Positions 44,599 through 52,991 are shown, counted from the first letter of the stretch. The stretch: 64,000 bases of DNA from Vreelandella sp042466685 (GCF_042466685.1 NZ_CP170448.1:2170001-2234000); one strand, 5' to 3'. The notes: generated by a model from the sequence alone, not told the origin. A program made the numbers and translations.

Positions 44599-46883
44599 CG
44601 TTAATGGTCGATAAAAGCGTAAAAGCATCAGCTTGTCGTGAAGTGCGACTATTGATTGTTGGTCTGGGGTTGATTGGTGGTTCGCTTGCGGCAGCGCTGC
44701 GCGCTGCAGGATTTAAGGGGCAGATTGTTGCCTGTGATCCGGATGAGCAGGAGATCGCGCGCGGTATCGAGATGGGGCTGATCGATTCGGGCGGTACCCA
44801 TCTAGCTGAGCAAGTCAATGACGCCTCCATGGTGGTGCTGGCAGTGCCGGTGCTTGCCATGGAGAGCGTTATGGCCAGCTTGGTCGAGGCGCTGCCTAGC
44901 GCGTCGGTTGATGTTGTGATTACCGATGTGGGCAGTACCAAGGCGACCATCCGCGCCTGTGCTCAACGAGTCTTTGGTCAAGTCCCCGCCAATATGGTGT
45001 TGGGACACCCGATAGCCGGTTCAGAGAAAAGCGGTGTGGCGGCAGCAAATCCGCGTCTCTATATGGAACACAAGGTAATTCTGACGCCTGAGCCAAACGT
45101 CGATCGTGACGCACTGCAGCGCGTGCGCTGTTTATGGCAAACCTGCGGTGCCGAGGTGCTGGAAATGGACGTTGAGCGCCATGACCAAGTGTTGGCACGT
45201 ACCAGCCATTTGCCTCACCTGTTGGCCTTTTCTCTGGTGGATACGCTGGCTCGTCAGGATGAGCGGCTAGATATTTTTCGCTATGCAGCGGGCGGCTTTC
45301 GCGATTTTACCCGTATCGCGGGCAGTGATCCGGTGATGTGGCGAGATATTTTTATTGCCAACAAAGAAGCGGTGCTGGCATCGCTGGATGATTTTGAAGC
45401 AGGACTCGCTCGCTTGCGTCTTGCGGTAGAAGCCGGTGACAGCGATGCGCTGATTGCCACCTTTGATCGGGCGAGCCACGCCCGGCACTATTTCGACTCT
45501 TTATTGAACAAAACCAGTTATCAGGCGGAATATCATATGCAACCACAAGGTAAGGTGACCTACCGTGTGCAGCCGGGCGGTAAAGCCCAGGGGCGTTTGC
45601 GCGTACCGGGCGACAAATCCATGTCCCACCGCTCCATTATGCTGGGCGCACTGGCTGAAGGTGTCACTGAAGTAAAGGGCTTTCTTGAAGGCGAAGATAG
45701 TCTAGCGACTCTGCAGGCATTTCGTGAAATGGGTGTGGCGATTGAAGGGCCGCATCAAGGTAAGGTCACCATTCATGGTGTCGGTATGCATGGCTTAAAA
45801 GCTCCCGCTGGCCCGCTCTATGTGGGTAACTCGGGCACCGCTATGCGGTTGTTTTCAGGGCTGCTGGCTGGTCAGGCGTTTGACAGTGAGCTAACCGGCG
45901 ACGAGTCACTGACGAAACGCCCCATGGGGCGCGTGGCTGATCCGCTGCGCCTGATGGGAGCCACCATTGACACCGCTGAAGGCGGGCGCCCACCGCTTAA
46001 GATTCACGGCGGTGCTGCCCTCAAAGGCATTAAGTACGATATGCCAATGGCCAGTGCTCAGGTGAAATCCTGCCTGCTGTTGGCCGGGCTTTACGCCGAA
46101 GGCGAAACTCGTGTGCGCGAGCCTGCACCGACTCGCGACCACACCGAGCGAATGCTCAATGGGTTTGGCTATGCGGTTTCCCGCGAAGGCGATACTTGCT
46201 GGCTTCAGGGTGGCGGTAAGCTAACAGCTGGCCCGATTGACGTGCCCTCGGATATTTCCTCGGCGACCTTCTTTCTGGTGGCTGCCGCGATTACTCCAGG
46301 CTCAGATATTACCCTTGAACACGTGGGTATTAACCCAACCCGGATTGGCGTGATTAATATTCTTACCCTGATGGGGGCTGATTTAGCACTAGAGAATCAG
46401 CGTGAAGTGGGTGGTGAACCGGTGGCCGATATTCGTATTCGCTACGTACCGCTTAAAGGGATTGATATTCCTGTCGATCAAGTGCCGCTCGCCATCGATG
46501 AATTTCCTGCACTGTTTATCGCTGCCGCTAATGCCGAAGGCGTAACGCGGCTGCGAGGTGCTGAAGAACTGCGCGTCAAAGAGTCGGATCGCCTTCAGGC
46601 CATGGCCGATGGCTTGGCTGTTCTAGGTGTGCAGCACACCACAGTAGAAGATGGCATCGATATTGTCGGTAACGGTAATGCGCAAGTAGCCAGTTACGGC
46701 GGTGGGCGTGTCGATAGCCTGGGGGATCACCGTATTGCCATGGCGTTCGCCATTGCGTCGTTGCGTGCCAGTGACGACATCATCATTGAAGATTGCGCCA
46801 ATGTGGCCACCTCGTTCCCTGACTTCGTCGAGTTGGCGACACGCATTGGTATGGGCGTTAGCGTGGAGGGTGCCCATGAGTGA
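44595..46883 (+). CDS. tyrA-aroA: Fused prephenate dehydrogenase / EPSP synthase
   Basis: A 762-residue two-domain enzyme. The TyrA part (about 15-305) has the NAD site VGLGLIGGS (residues 22-30) and HPIAGSEKSG with the catalytic His138. The AroA part (about 320-762) has PGDKSMSHRS with Lys341, VGNSGTAMRL, KRPMGRV, RDHTERML and LGDHRIAMAF. The RDHTERML and KRPMGRV blocks resemble class II EPSP synthases. It makes tyrosine precursors and EPSP in one chain, as in Pseudomonas. It starts at a GTG that overlaps the pheA stop (GTGA); an ATG at 44604 is an alternative. It overlaps cmk by eight bases. Confidence 0.96.
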   Translation: MTLMVDKSVKASACREVRLLIVGLGLIGGSLAAALRAAGFKGQIVACDPDEQEIARGIEMGLIDSGGTHLAEQVNDASMVVLAVPVLAMESVMASLVEALPSASVDVVITDVGSTKATIRACAQRVFGQVPANMVLGHPIAGSEKSGVAAANPRLYMEHKVILTPEPNVDRDALQRVRCLWQTCGAEVLEMDVERHDQVLARTSHLPHLLAFSLVDTLARQDERLDIFRYAAGGFRDFTRIAGSDPVMWRDIFIANKEAVLASLDDFEAGLARLRLAVEAGDSDALIATFDRASHARHYFDSLLNKTSYQAEYHMQPQGKVTYRVQPGGKAQGRLRVPGDKSMSHRSIMLGALAEGVTEVKGFLEGEDSLATLQAFREMGVAIEGPHQGKVTIHGVGMHGLKAPAGPLYVGNSGTAMRLFSGLLAGQAFDSELTGDESLTKRPMGRVADPLRLMGATIDTAEGGRPPLKIHGGAALKGIKYDMPMASAQVKSCLLLAGLYAEGETRVREPAPTRDHTERMLNGFGYAVSREGDTCWLQGGGKLTAGPIDVPSDISSATFFLVAAAITPGSDITLEHVGINPTRIGVINILTLMGADLALENQREVGGEPVADIRIRYVPLKGIDIPVDQVPLAIDEFPALFIAAANAEGVTRLRGAEELRVKESDRLQAMADGLAVLGVQHTTVEDGIDIVGNGNAQVASYGGGRVDSLGDHRIAMAFAIASLRASDDIIIEDCANVATSFPDFVELATRIGMGVSVEGAHE

Positions 46884-47574
46884 TCGCGTTGCCGCAGTTC
46901 CCGTTCTCACTATTGATGGTCCTGGCGGCGCCGGTAAAGGCACTATCAGTGGTTTGGTGGCCGAGCGCTTGGGCTGGCACCTACTGGATAGCGGCGCGCT
47001 TTATCGGCTGACGGCACAAGCTGCGTTGAAGCATAACGTGGCGGTGGACGATGAAGCTGGGCTTGCACGCCTAGCGGAGCAGTTAGATGTCGCCTTCCCG
47101 GTGGAGGAGGGCCAGCCGCGTACCTTTCTTGAAGGTGACGATGTTGGTCAGCAAATTCGTACTGAGCAGGCCGGTGAACGCGCCTCACAGGTGGCAGCGC
47201 TGCCTGCGGTTCGTCAGGCGCTCTTACAGCGCCAGCGTGATTTTTGCCAGGCGCCAGGGTTGGTAGCTGACGGTCGTGATATGGGCACCGTAGTGTTTCC
47301 CGACGCCCCGCTGAAGATTTTTTTAACCGCCAGTGCCGATGAACGGGCGCGTCGGCGCTATCTGCAGTTGCAGGAAGCCGGGGTGGATGCTAGTCTTTCG
47401 AGTCTTTTAAAGGAGATTCAGGCACGCGATGCACGCGATACGCAGCGCAGTGTGGCTCCTCTCAAGCCGGCAGATGATGCCATTACGCTTGATACCACGC
47501 GCCTGAGCATACCGGAAGTGGTTGATCGACTGACCGAACTGCTCGCCCAAAGAGGGCTGGTAAGCGGCGTGTGA
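46876..47574 (+). CDS. cmk: Cytidylate kinase
   Basis: Phosphorylates CMP and dCMP to diphosphates with ATP. The 232-residue protein has the P-loop TIDGPGGAGKGTISG, the CMP-binding LADGRDMGT-like VADGRDMGTVVFP and the basic lid RARRRYLQLQ. The ATG at 46876 lies inside the end of tyrA-aroA with GGAGG at good spacing. A longer open frame from 46702 is a reading-frame shadow of aroA. The cmk-rpsA order is widely conserved. Confidence 0.97.
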   Translation: MSDRVAAVPVLTIDGPGGAGKGTISGLVAERLGWHLLDSGALYRLTAQAALKHNVAVDDEAGLARLAEQLDVAFPVEEGQPRTFLEGDDVGQQIRTEQAGERASQVAALPAVRQALLQRQRDFCQAPGLVADGRDMGTVVFPDAPLKIFLTASADERARRRYLQLQEAGVDASLSSLLKEIQARDARDTQRSVAPLKPADDAITLDTTRLSIPEVVDRLTELLAQRGLVSGV

Positions 47575-47717
47575 TTCTCCCTTGCGGCGCTTTTGGATAG
47601 GTGTCACGACGTGGCAGGGCACTAAACTCACATCGGTGAGCCCGGTCAGGTCTAACCAGCGTTAACACCCCCAAAGGCTGAGTGACATTAGGCCCGCACT
47701 TGCTGGTGGTGCGGAGA

Positions 47718-47757
47718 AGGCATTTATGCCTCAACAACGTAATTACGTAGGAACACC
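47718..47757 (+). promoter_or_regulatory. rpsA leader with two palindromes before the start codon
   Basis: AGGCAT-TT-ATGCCT (47718-47731) is a short hairpin, and ACGTAATTACGT (47737-47748) is a perfect 12-bp palindrome. Both lie just before the AGGA ribosome-binding site and ATG at 47758. Autoregulated S1 leaders in enterobacteria contain such hairpins, so control by S1 itself is a plausible reading, not proven. Confidence 0.5.
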
Positions 47758-49437
47758 ATGAGCGAAAGCTTTGCTGAGCTGTTTGAACAGTCTCTTAACG
47801 ACATCAACATGGAGCCAGGCGCTATTGTCGCGGCCCAGGTTGTCGACATTGACGGTGACTGGGTTACTGTCAACGCTGGTCTGAAATCTGAAGGTCAGAT
47901 CCCTGCGTCACAATTCCGCGATGAGCACGGTAATCTGAACATCGCTATCGGTGACGACGTGCACGTTGCACTGGAAGCCGTAGAAGATGGTTTCGGTGAG
48001 ACGCGTCTGTCCCGTGAAAAAGCCAAGCGCGCAGAAGCTTGGAAGATTCTGGAAGCAGCCTTCGAGAAAGACGAAATCATTAAGGGCGTTATTAACGGTA
48101 AGGTTAAAGGCGGCTTCACTGTCGAAGTTGACTCTATCCGTGCCTTCTTGCCTGGCTCGTTGGTTGATGTTCGTCCTGTTCGCGACACTGCGCACCTGGA
48201 AAACAAAGAGCTGGACTTTAAAGTCATCAAGCTCGATCCGAAACGCAACAACGTTGTGGTATCACGTCGTGCGGTTCTGGAAGCAGAGAACAGTGCCGAG
48301 CGTGAAGCGCTGCTGGCAACTCTGCAAGAAGGTCAGCAGATCAAGGGTATCGTTAAGAACCTGACAGACTACGGCGCTTTCGTAGACCTGGGTGGTGTTG
48401 ACGGCCTGCTGCACATTACAGACATGGCGTGGAAGCGTATCAAGCATCCGTCCGAAATCGTTGCCGTTGGCGACGAGATCAACGTCAAAGTTCTGAAGTT
48501 TGACCGTGAGCGCAACCGCGTATCACTGGGTCTGAAGCAGCTGGGCGAAGATCCCTGGGTCAACATCAAAGAGCGTTATCCGGAAGGCATGAAAGTGCAC
48601 GCGGTCGTCACTAACCTGACTGACTACGGCTGCTTTGCCGAGCTGGAAGAGGGTGTTGAAGGTCTGGTTCACGTCTCTGAAATGGACTGGACCAACAAAA
48701 ACATCCATCCGTCAAAAGTCGTTCAAGTGGGCGATGATGTTGACGTCATGGTGCTGGATATCGACGAAGAGCGTCGTCGTATTTCCCTGGGTATCAAGCA
48801 GTGTACTGCTAATCCGTGGGAAACCTTCAACACTGACTACAACAAGGGCGACCGCGTTTCAGGTACCATCAAGTCAATTACTGACTTCGGTATCTTTATC
48901 GGCCTTGAAGGCGGTATTGACGGTCTTGTTCACTTGTCTGATATTTCTTGGACCGATACTGGCGAAGAAGCCGTACGCAACTTCAAGAAAGGCGACGAAG
49001 CTGAAGCCGTTATCCTCTCTATTGATCCTGAGCGTGAGCGCATCTCGCTGGGTATCAAGCAGATGGATTCTGACCCCGTTGCTGAGTACCTGTCAGTCAA
49101 CGATAAGGGCAGTATCGTAACAGGTCGCGTCATTGAAGTTGATGCTAAAGAAGCCCAAGTTGAATTGGCGACTGACGTTATTGCGGTGTTGAAAGCCTCT
49201 GAAATCAGTGCTGACCGCGTAGAAGACGCGCGCAATGTACTGAACGAAGGCGACAGCGTTGAAGCTCGTATTGTGAGCGTTGATCGTAAGAGCCGTCAGA
49301 TTAATCTGTCGGTCAAAGCGAAAGACCAGGACGATACGCGTCAGAACCTGAAGAAGATGCGTGAGCAAGAGCCGGAAACAGCAGGTGGTCCGACCACCAT
49401 CGGTGACTTGATCAAGCAGCAGATGGGCCAAGACTAA
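47758..49437 (+). CDS. rpsA: Ribosomal protein S1
   Basis: The largest 30S protein, which binds mRNA and unfolds structured leaders. The 559-residue protein has six S1 (OB-fold) repeats at about 21-87, 105-171, 192-260, 277-347, 364-434 and 451-520. The middle four share GLVHVSEMDW- and DGLVHLSDISW-like signatures. The N-terminal segment FAELFEQSLNDINMEPG is the S2-binding part. The gene has 5' palindromes and a strong terminator. The ihfB gene, which often follows rpsA in related bacteria, is not next to it. Confidence 0.98.
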   Translation: MSESFAELFEQSLNDINMEPGAIVAAQVVDIDGDWVTVNAGLKSEGQIPASQFRDEHGNLNIAIGDDVHVALEAVEDGFGETRLSREKAKRAEAWKILEAAFEKDEIIKGVINGKVKGGFTVEVDSIRAFLPGSLVDVRPVRDTAHLENKELDFKVIKLDPKRNNVVVSRRAVLEAENSAEREALLATLQEGQQIKGIVKNLTDYGAFVDLGGVDGLLHITDMAWKRIKHPSEIVAVGDEINVKVLKFDRERNRVSLGLKQLGEDPWVNIKERYPEGMKVHAVVTNLTDYGCFAELEEGVEGLVHVSEMDWTNKNIHPSKVVQVGDDVDVMVLDIDEERRRISLGIKQCTANPWETFNTDYNKGDRVSGTIKSITDFGIFIGLEGGIDGLVHLSDISWTDTGEEAVRNFKKGDEAEAVILSIDPERERISLGIKQMDSDPVAEYLSVNDKGSIVTGRVIEVDAKEAQVELATDVIAVLKASEISADRVEDARNVLNEGDSVEARIVSVDRKSRQINLSVKAKDQDDTRQNLKKMREQEPETAGGPTTIGDLIKQQMGQD

Positions 49438-49460
49438 CTATCGGTTAGTTATTGGTTAGC

Positions 49461-49493
49461 AAAAGCGCCGCCCTTAGGGGCGGCGCTTTTGTT
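49461..49493 (+). terminator. Terminator of rpsA
   Basis: AAAAGCGCCGCCC-TTA-GGGGCGGCGCTTTT forms a very stable stem, followed by GTTT. It is placed about 25 bases after the rpsA stop and closes the gyrA-to-rpsA string. Confidence 0.93.
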
Positions 49494-49626
49494 TGCAGCG
49501 GTTGAGCGCTAGTAGTTGTTCAGCAGAAGGTTCGCATAGTCATCAGGGGGCTATTAGTTTTAAACTCTTTAGCCACAATTGAGTTTTAAAAAACGATTAG
49601 TAATTGGGTGAAAATCAACTAGACTG

Positions 49627-49655
49627 TTGTCAGTTACTCTTTTTACAGGAATAAT
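49627..49655 (+). promoter_or_regulatory. Likely sigma-70 promoter of mvaT
   Basis: TTGTCA (49627-49632) and AATAAT (49650-49655) are separated by 17 bases, a good sigma-70 match. It lies in the AT-rich, 270-bp gap between the rpsA terminator and mvaT, about 110 bases before the start codon. AT-rich flanks such as these are typical binding targets of MvaT itself, so autoregulation is possible. A repeated TTCAGTTG (about 49718 and 49733) lies further downstream. Confidence 0.5.
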
Positions 49656-49763
49656 GTCTCTGCATTCTGAACTAGCAGGTGCCATGGTTGTCAATTTGCA
49701 CCTAAGTTAGATCCCATTCAGTTGAACCCCGTTCAGTTGGATACGCTATTAAAGGAACCCCCT

Positions 49764-50138
49764 ATGTCTTTACTTAACGAATATATCCAGAAAGAACAGC
49801 AGCTAAAGCAGCTTCAAGAAGATCTTCAGCGTTTAGAAGGCGATCAACGTCTGAAAGGTGAGTTGGAATTTAAGGCTAAACTTGAAGCGTTAATGAATGA
49901 GTTCGGTAAGCGTCCGGGCGATGTTATTGCCTTATTAGACCCGACTGCAGACCAGCGGAGCTCTAAAACCACAGCGAGTGGCAATGCGCGCCGTAAGCGC
50001 CGTCTTAAAATTTACAAAAACCCTAAAACAGGGGAAGTAATCGAAACTCGCGGCGGCAATCATAAAGGGCTGCGTAGCTGGAAAGACCAGTACGGTGATG
50101 AAACCGTCGAATCCTGGTTGGAGCGTATGGAAGACTAA
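49764..50138 (+). CDS. mvaT: MvaT-family H-NS-like nucleoid silencer
   Basis: A 124-residue xenogeneic silencer that binds AT-rich DNA and forms filaments. It starts MSLLNEYIQKEQQLKQLQ. Residues 1-59 form the coiled-coil oligomerisation part ending in DVIALLDP, a basic linker follows (NARRKRRLK), and the C-terminal domain has YKNPKTGEVIETRGGNHKGL, with the Gly98-Asn99 loop that inserts into the minor groove. The match to Pseudomonas MvaT is clear throughout. The ATG at 49764 has AAGGA upstream. The 14-residue longer reading from 49722 is unneeded. A shorter relative lies at 51435. Confidence 0.93.
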   Translation: MSLLNEYIQKEQQLKQLQEDLQRLEGDQRLKGELEFKAKLEALMNEFGKRPGDVIALLDPTADQRSSKTTASGNARRKRRLKIYKNPKTGEVIETRGGNHKGLRSWKDQYGDETVESWLERMED

Positions 50139-50149
50139 GCTATCCAATC

Positions 50150-50181
50150 ACCGGCATTTCTGTACAGGAATGCCGGTTTTC
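50150..50181 (+). terminator. Terminator of mvaT
   Basis: ACCGGCATT and AATGCCGGT form a nine-base stem with a loop containing the palindromic CTGTACAG, followed by TTTTCTAT. It is placed about ten bases after the mvaT stop codon and may also shield the end of the convergent AraC-type gene. Confidence 0.88.
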
Positions 50182-50228
50182 TATAGCTATACGCTTTCAG
50201 GTATACTCCTGTGCCGTTATCCCCATTA

Positions 50229-51059
50229 CTAACCTATTAATGGGATGCGAAGTTCTAAATGGTTTGCTTTCCATAATACCTGTGGAGGGTGACCGCTAAC
50301 GTGCCAAACATCCTGCCTGTTGAGCAGATAGATGATGGTATGCGTCAAGGCTCCATAAAGGCCAGCTAAACTGTCAAAGCATGTGCTGGCGTAGTAATGA
50401 GTAGGAATGTCGACCCGCCGATAGAGAACAGGCAGCGCAATGTCTTGTGCATTGTCCGTATCCGATAGGTAGAGGCCAATGTCGGTACGGTAAGAGTTGA
50501 TAGACTCATTATTAAGTGCATTAATTCTGTCGGCGAGTATGTCGGGCAGTGCGATGATGGTCGTAGATCGCCGCAGCCGCGTCTGTAAGCACGCTAGCTG
50601 CATATTGTGATGGCTTTCATCTCCTAGCCCCTTAATATGCTCGGGAGCCTTGTAAAGGCGCATCAGGATCATTTGGCGGCCAGTGGTTTTTTCGATACGT
50701 GTGTTAAAACCATGAGGTGGCACAGGGCGCTGCAAAGTGGTTTTCAGCTTTAGGCGGAAACTGCGCGGGCTGAACTGATAACAACGTTGGAATGCCCGTG
50801 AGAAAGAGGAGTGGTTTTGGTACCCGCAACGTATTGCAATTTGCGCTATATTGAGAGGAGTAAGCGCAAGTAGCACCGCCGCGCGCTCCAGTCGTCTTAT
50901 TTCACGATAGGCGCTCGGTGAAATGTGAAAGCTTTGCCGAAATTGGCGCCGGACTTGAGAAGACGAATACCCTATGTGATTAGCAAGGTCTTCGATGCCG
51001 AGTGACTGATCGAGTGTATCCTGCAGCCAGATCTCAGCTCGTGTCATCGCGTTGAACAT
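50229..51059 (-). CDS. AraC-family regulator with GyrI-like effector domain
   Basis: A 276-residue protein with an N-terminal AraC-type DNA-binding domain (two helix-turn-helices, about 1-100: IEDLANHIGYSSSQVRRQF and IAQIAIRCGYQNHSSFSRAF) and a C-terminal GyrI-like small-molecule-binding domain (about 115-275). This order matches the Rob/MarA-with-effector type, but the C-terminal domain is diverged. The start at 51059 has AGAGG at good spacing; ATGs at 51074 and 51116 are alternatives. Possible role: control of efflux or stress genes. It lies between mvaT and an MvaT-like gene; the ligand is unknown. Confidence 0.85.
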   Translation of the reverse strand: MFNAMTRAEIWLQDTLDQSLGIEDLANHIGYSSSQVRRQFRQSFHISPSAYREIRRLERAAVLLALTPLNIAQIAIRCGYQNHSSFSRAFQRCYQFSPRSFRLKLKTTLQRPVPPHGFNTRIEKTTGRQMILMRLYKAPEHIKGLGDESHHNMQLACLQTRLRRSTTIIALPDILADRINALNNESINSYRTDIGLYLSDTDNAQDIALPVLYRRVDIPTHYYASTCFDSLAGLYGALTHTIIYLLNRQDVWHVSGHPPQVLWKANHLELRIPLIG

Positions 51060-51434
51060 TATCTGGCCTCTCATGCGTGAATCGTACAGGTCGTGCTTAT
51101 ATCGCCTGTAGTGCACTCTCCCAGTGCGTTAGTATTGGTAACCTAGCTGAAGGGAAAAAATCAGCCTACAGATAAGAGTCTGTGTCTCTATTCAGGCTAC
51201 TTTTAGGTAATGTTGATGCGAAGCATCGATTTAATGAGTTGTCGCTGACTGTGCCGGGTTTGATAAATGTGCTGGTTACCCTCATATATTTAATGATGAT
51301 GCCTTTATGCTGGCAACGGGGTGGCAAAGGCAAGTTTGCTCGTGATCTTTACGCGTTTGTGCACAGTTTTCGCCAAAAAAAGCGACTTTGGCAGTCATAT
51401 CGACCATTTCAAGCAAGGTGTAAATGAAACATCG
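51060..51434. other. AT-rich intergenic region upstream of the MvaT-like gene
   Basis: About 375 bp between the divergent AraC-type and MvaT-like genes. It is richer in A+T than the surrounding genes and holds their promoters. A plus-strand open frame (51182-51427) would encode an Leu/Met-rich peptide, but it has no ribosome-binding site or recognisable family, so it is not called. Nothing else is supported here. Confidence 0.4.
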
Positions 51435-51803
51435 ATGAAATATCAAAAGGTTCAAAAGCCGATAGATGAGCGTGAGAAGCTGCGTAAGTTTCGTGAATTA
51501 GACGATGCTTTTGCCCAGGCTTTACGCCAATTAGATGATCCAGAAAGCGATTTTGATATACCGACAGGCCCGCCGGTACGCTCGCTTGCGGCACTGGAAC
51601 AAGAAGATGAAGAAACCCAGCAGAAGGAACAGCAGCACGAGCAGGAGCGTATTTTTAAACAGCGCTTTGAAGCTCTGTTGAGCGAGTATGGTGTGGATCA
51701 TAACGACCTGGCTGAGCTGATCGAAGCACTGCTTGGCTATGGCGTATGGCAGCAGGATATAGTGCCTGCAGCTAGCACTGGAAAAACACCGCAGAAGGCT
51801 TGA
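51435..51803 (+). CDS. Short MvaT-like protein without the DNA-binding domain
   Basis: A 122-residue, highly charged protein with a coiled-coil-like middle (Gln/Glu-rich, about 52-75). Residues 75-96 align with MvaT residues 37-58, the second half of its oligomerisation region: both read K--xEAL--E-G----D---L- with 8 of 22 identities. The C-terminal part (97-122) is unlike MvaT and lacks the GGN loop. It could be a decayed paralogue or a dominant partner that mixes with MvaT. The start is uncertain because no ribosome-binding site is clear; an upstream in-frame ATG at 51321 would add 38 residues. Confidence 0.7.
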   Translation: MKYQKVQKPIDEREKLRKFRELDDAFAQALRQLDDPESDFDIPTGPPVRSLAALEQEDEETQQKEQQHEQERIFKQRFEALLSEYGVDHNDLAELIEALLGYGVWQQDIVPAASTGKTPQKA

Positions 51804-51830
51804 GCAGAAGGCTTGAAAAGTGTCCTTATG

Positions 51831-52718
51831 CTAGCGGTAGCGATAAATTCGCAAACTCGGCAGAAATACCTCCTGTTCCAGTTTCTCATCGCGTCGCCTG
51901 GCCCGTGTGCGCGTGGTGGGTGGCTGTGGTGCAGGTAGGTTAATATGGGGCAGTCGTTGATTATGGTCAGGAACAAAAATAGGCATGGCGGCATTCAGTG
52001 CCCGGCGTGTATGCCCATCGTCGAGTGGCTCTGTAAAGAACAGATTTGCCCGCATAAGCGGGGCTTGCGTTTGCACCTGAGCAAGCGCTTCGCCGCTGGG
52101 GATACCCGCTAGCTTGCGTAGCTGTATACGGATATGCGGCGCATCGGTATCAAACTGCAAAAGCTTATTTTCAGCTTCTTGCACTGACAGGCGTTTAATA
52201 GAGCGACCACTGCTGTACCAAGCAAAGCGAACGCGTGAGACAGGCGCTTGTGCGATAGGTAGCTGCCGCCAGCTCTGTTTAAGATGTAAACGAGCGAGTC
52301 CATTGCGGCGTAACGCTTCATCAACGTGAGGGTGGCGTTTCGGCAAGCGGCTTTTTGCCTCGCTAAGTGCCTGTGGAAATGCCTGTTTAATATGTTGCAG
52401 TAGGTTGCTGAAATGGACTTTGGCTTGATTGATAGCGTCAATCGCCCTTATCAGTTCATCATTAGCGGCGACCACGGCAATATAGTTGCGCGTCTCACGA
52501 CCATCTTGATCCTGCTCATGCCACATGTCGAAGAGGGCTTTACGCAGCCAGTCACGAGGCGGTGTCGCTTGATTAAAGACCCATGTAGCCGGTAGCTGCT
52601 GCTCGTATAGCGAGACGGCTGCCTCAATGGTTTCCAGTAGATGATCAAACTGCTGCTCCAATTGAAGCAGCACATGATAGGCCGAAGGCGATGAGGGGGG
52701 AGCGTTTGTTTCGGCCAT
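51831..52718 (-). CDS. Tus-like replication-terminus-binding protein
   Basis: A 295-residue basic protein. Several stretches match the replication terminus protein Tus from memory: DELIRAIDAINQAKVHF, SRVRFAWYSSGRSIKRLS followed by QEAENKLL, and the C-terminal LPSLRIYRYR, which correspond to segments around RFGWANKHIIKNL and the end of Tus. Tus blocks replication forks at Ter sites. The N-terminal 80 residues are helical and carry a Pro/Ser-rich start. No Ter consensus was found nearby, so the binding site is unknown. Chromosomal or plasmid-type Tus relatives occur outside the enterobacteria; whether this one stops forks is not shown. Confidence 0.75.
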   Translation of the reverse strand: MAETNAPPSSPSAYHVLLQLEQQFDHLLETIEAAVSLYEQQLPATWVFNQATPPRDWLRKALFDMWHEQDQDGRETRNYIAVVAANDELIRAIDAINQAKVHFSNLLQHIKQAFPQALSEAKSRLPKRHPHVDEALRRNGLARLHLKQSWRQLPIAQAPVSRVRFAWYSSGRSIKRLSVQEAENKLLQFDTDAPHIRIQLRKLAGIPSGEALAQVQTQAPLMRANLFFTEPLDDGHTRRALNAAMPIFVPDHNQRLPHINLPAPQPPTTRTRARRRDEKLEQEVFLPSLRIYRYR

Positions 52719-52757
52719 GGGGAGTATAAGGGCTCGCTAGGTCAGTTATAGGGTTTT

Positions 52758-52991
52758 TCAGGTGAGTGGCGCATCCTTGTCGGCTTGCGCTAGGAGCGTT
52801 TCTATATCGGCCTCGTCCATGGCGGACTCCCCCGATATGCGGTGCGACTCATCGGCCCAGGCGCCTAAATCCAGTAGTTGGCAGCGTTTGCTGCAGAAAG
52901 GGCGATAAGTGCTCTCTGGCAGCCAGGGCACGCGCTTAGCGCACTGCGGGCAATTAACTTCTAGCGGGGAATCGTTTGCAGGGCGAGCCAT
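52758..52991 (-). CDS. yacG: DNA gyrase inhibitor YacG
   Basis: A 77-residue zinc protein that binds GyrB and inhibits gyrase. The zinc ligands are in CPQC (residues 14-17) and CSKRC (33-37), within LEVNCPQCAKRVPW and PFCSKRCQLLDLGAW. The acidic C-terminal tail is typical. The ATG at 52991 has GGAG six bases upstream. The longer frame to 53060 overlaps coaE and is not supported. It follows coaE by 34 bp, the usual coaE-yacG pairing. Confidence 0.93.
   Translation of the reverse strand: MARPANDSPLEVNCPQCAKRVPWLPESTYRPFCSKRCQLLDLGAWADESHRISGESAMDEADIETLLAQADKDAPLT

Noticed and set aside
51182..51427. 81-codon plus-strand frame upstream of the MvaT-like gene
   Set aside because: No ribosome-binding site, an unusual composition and no recognisable domain. 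It overlaps the promoter region.
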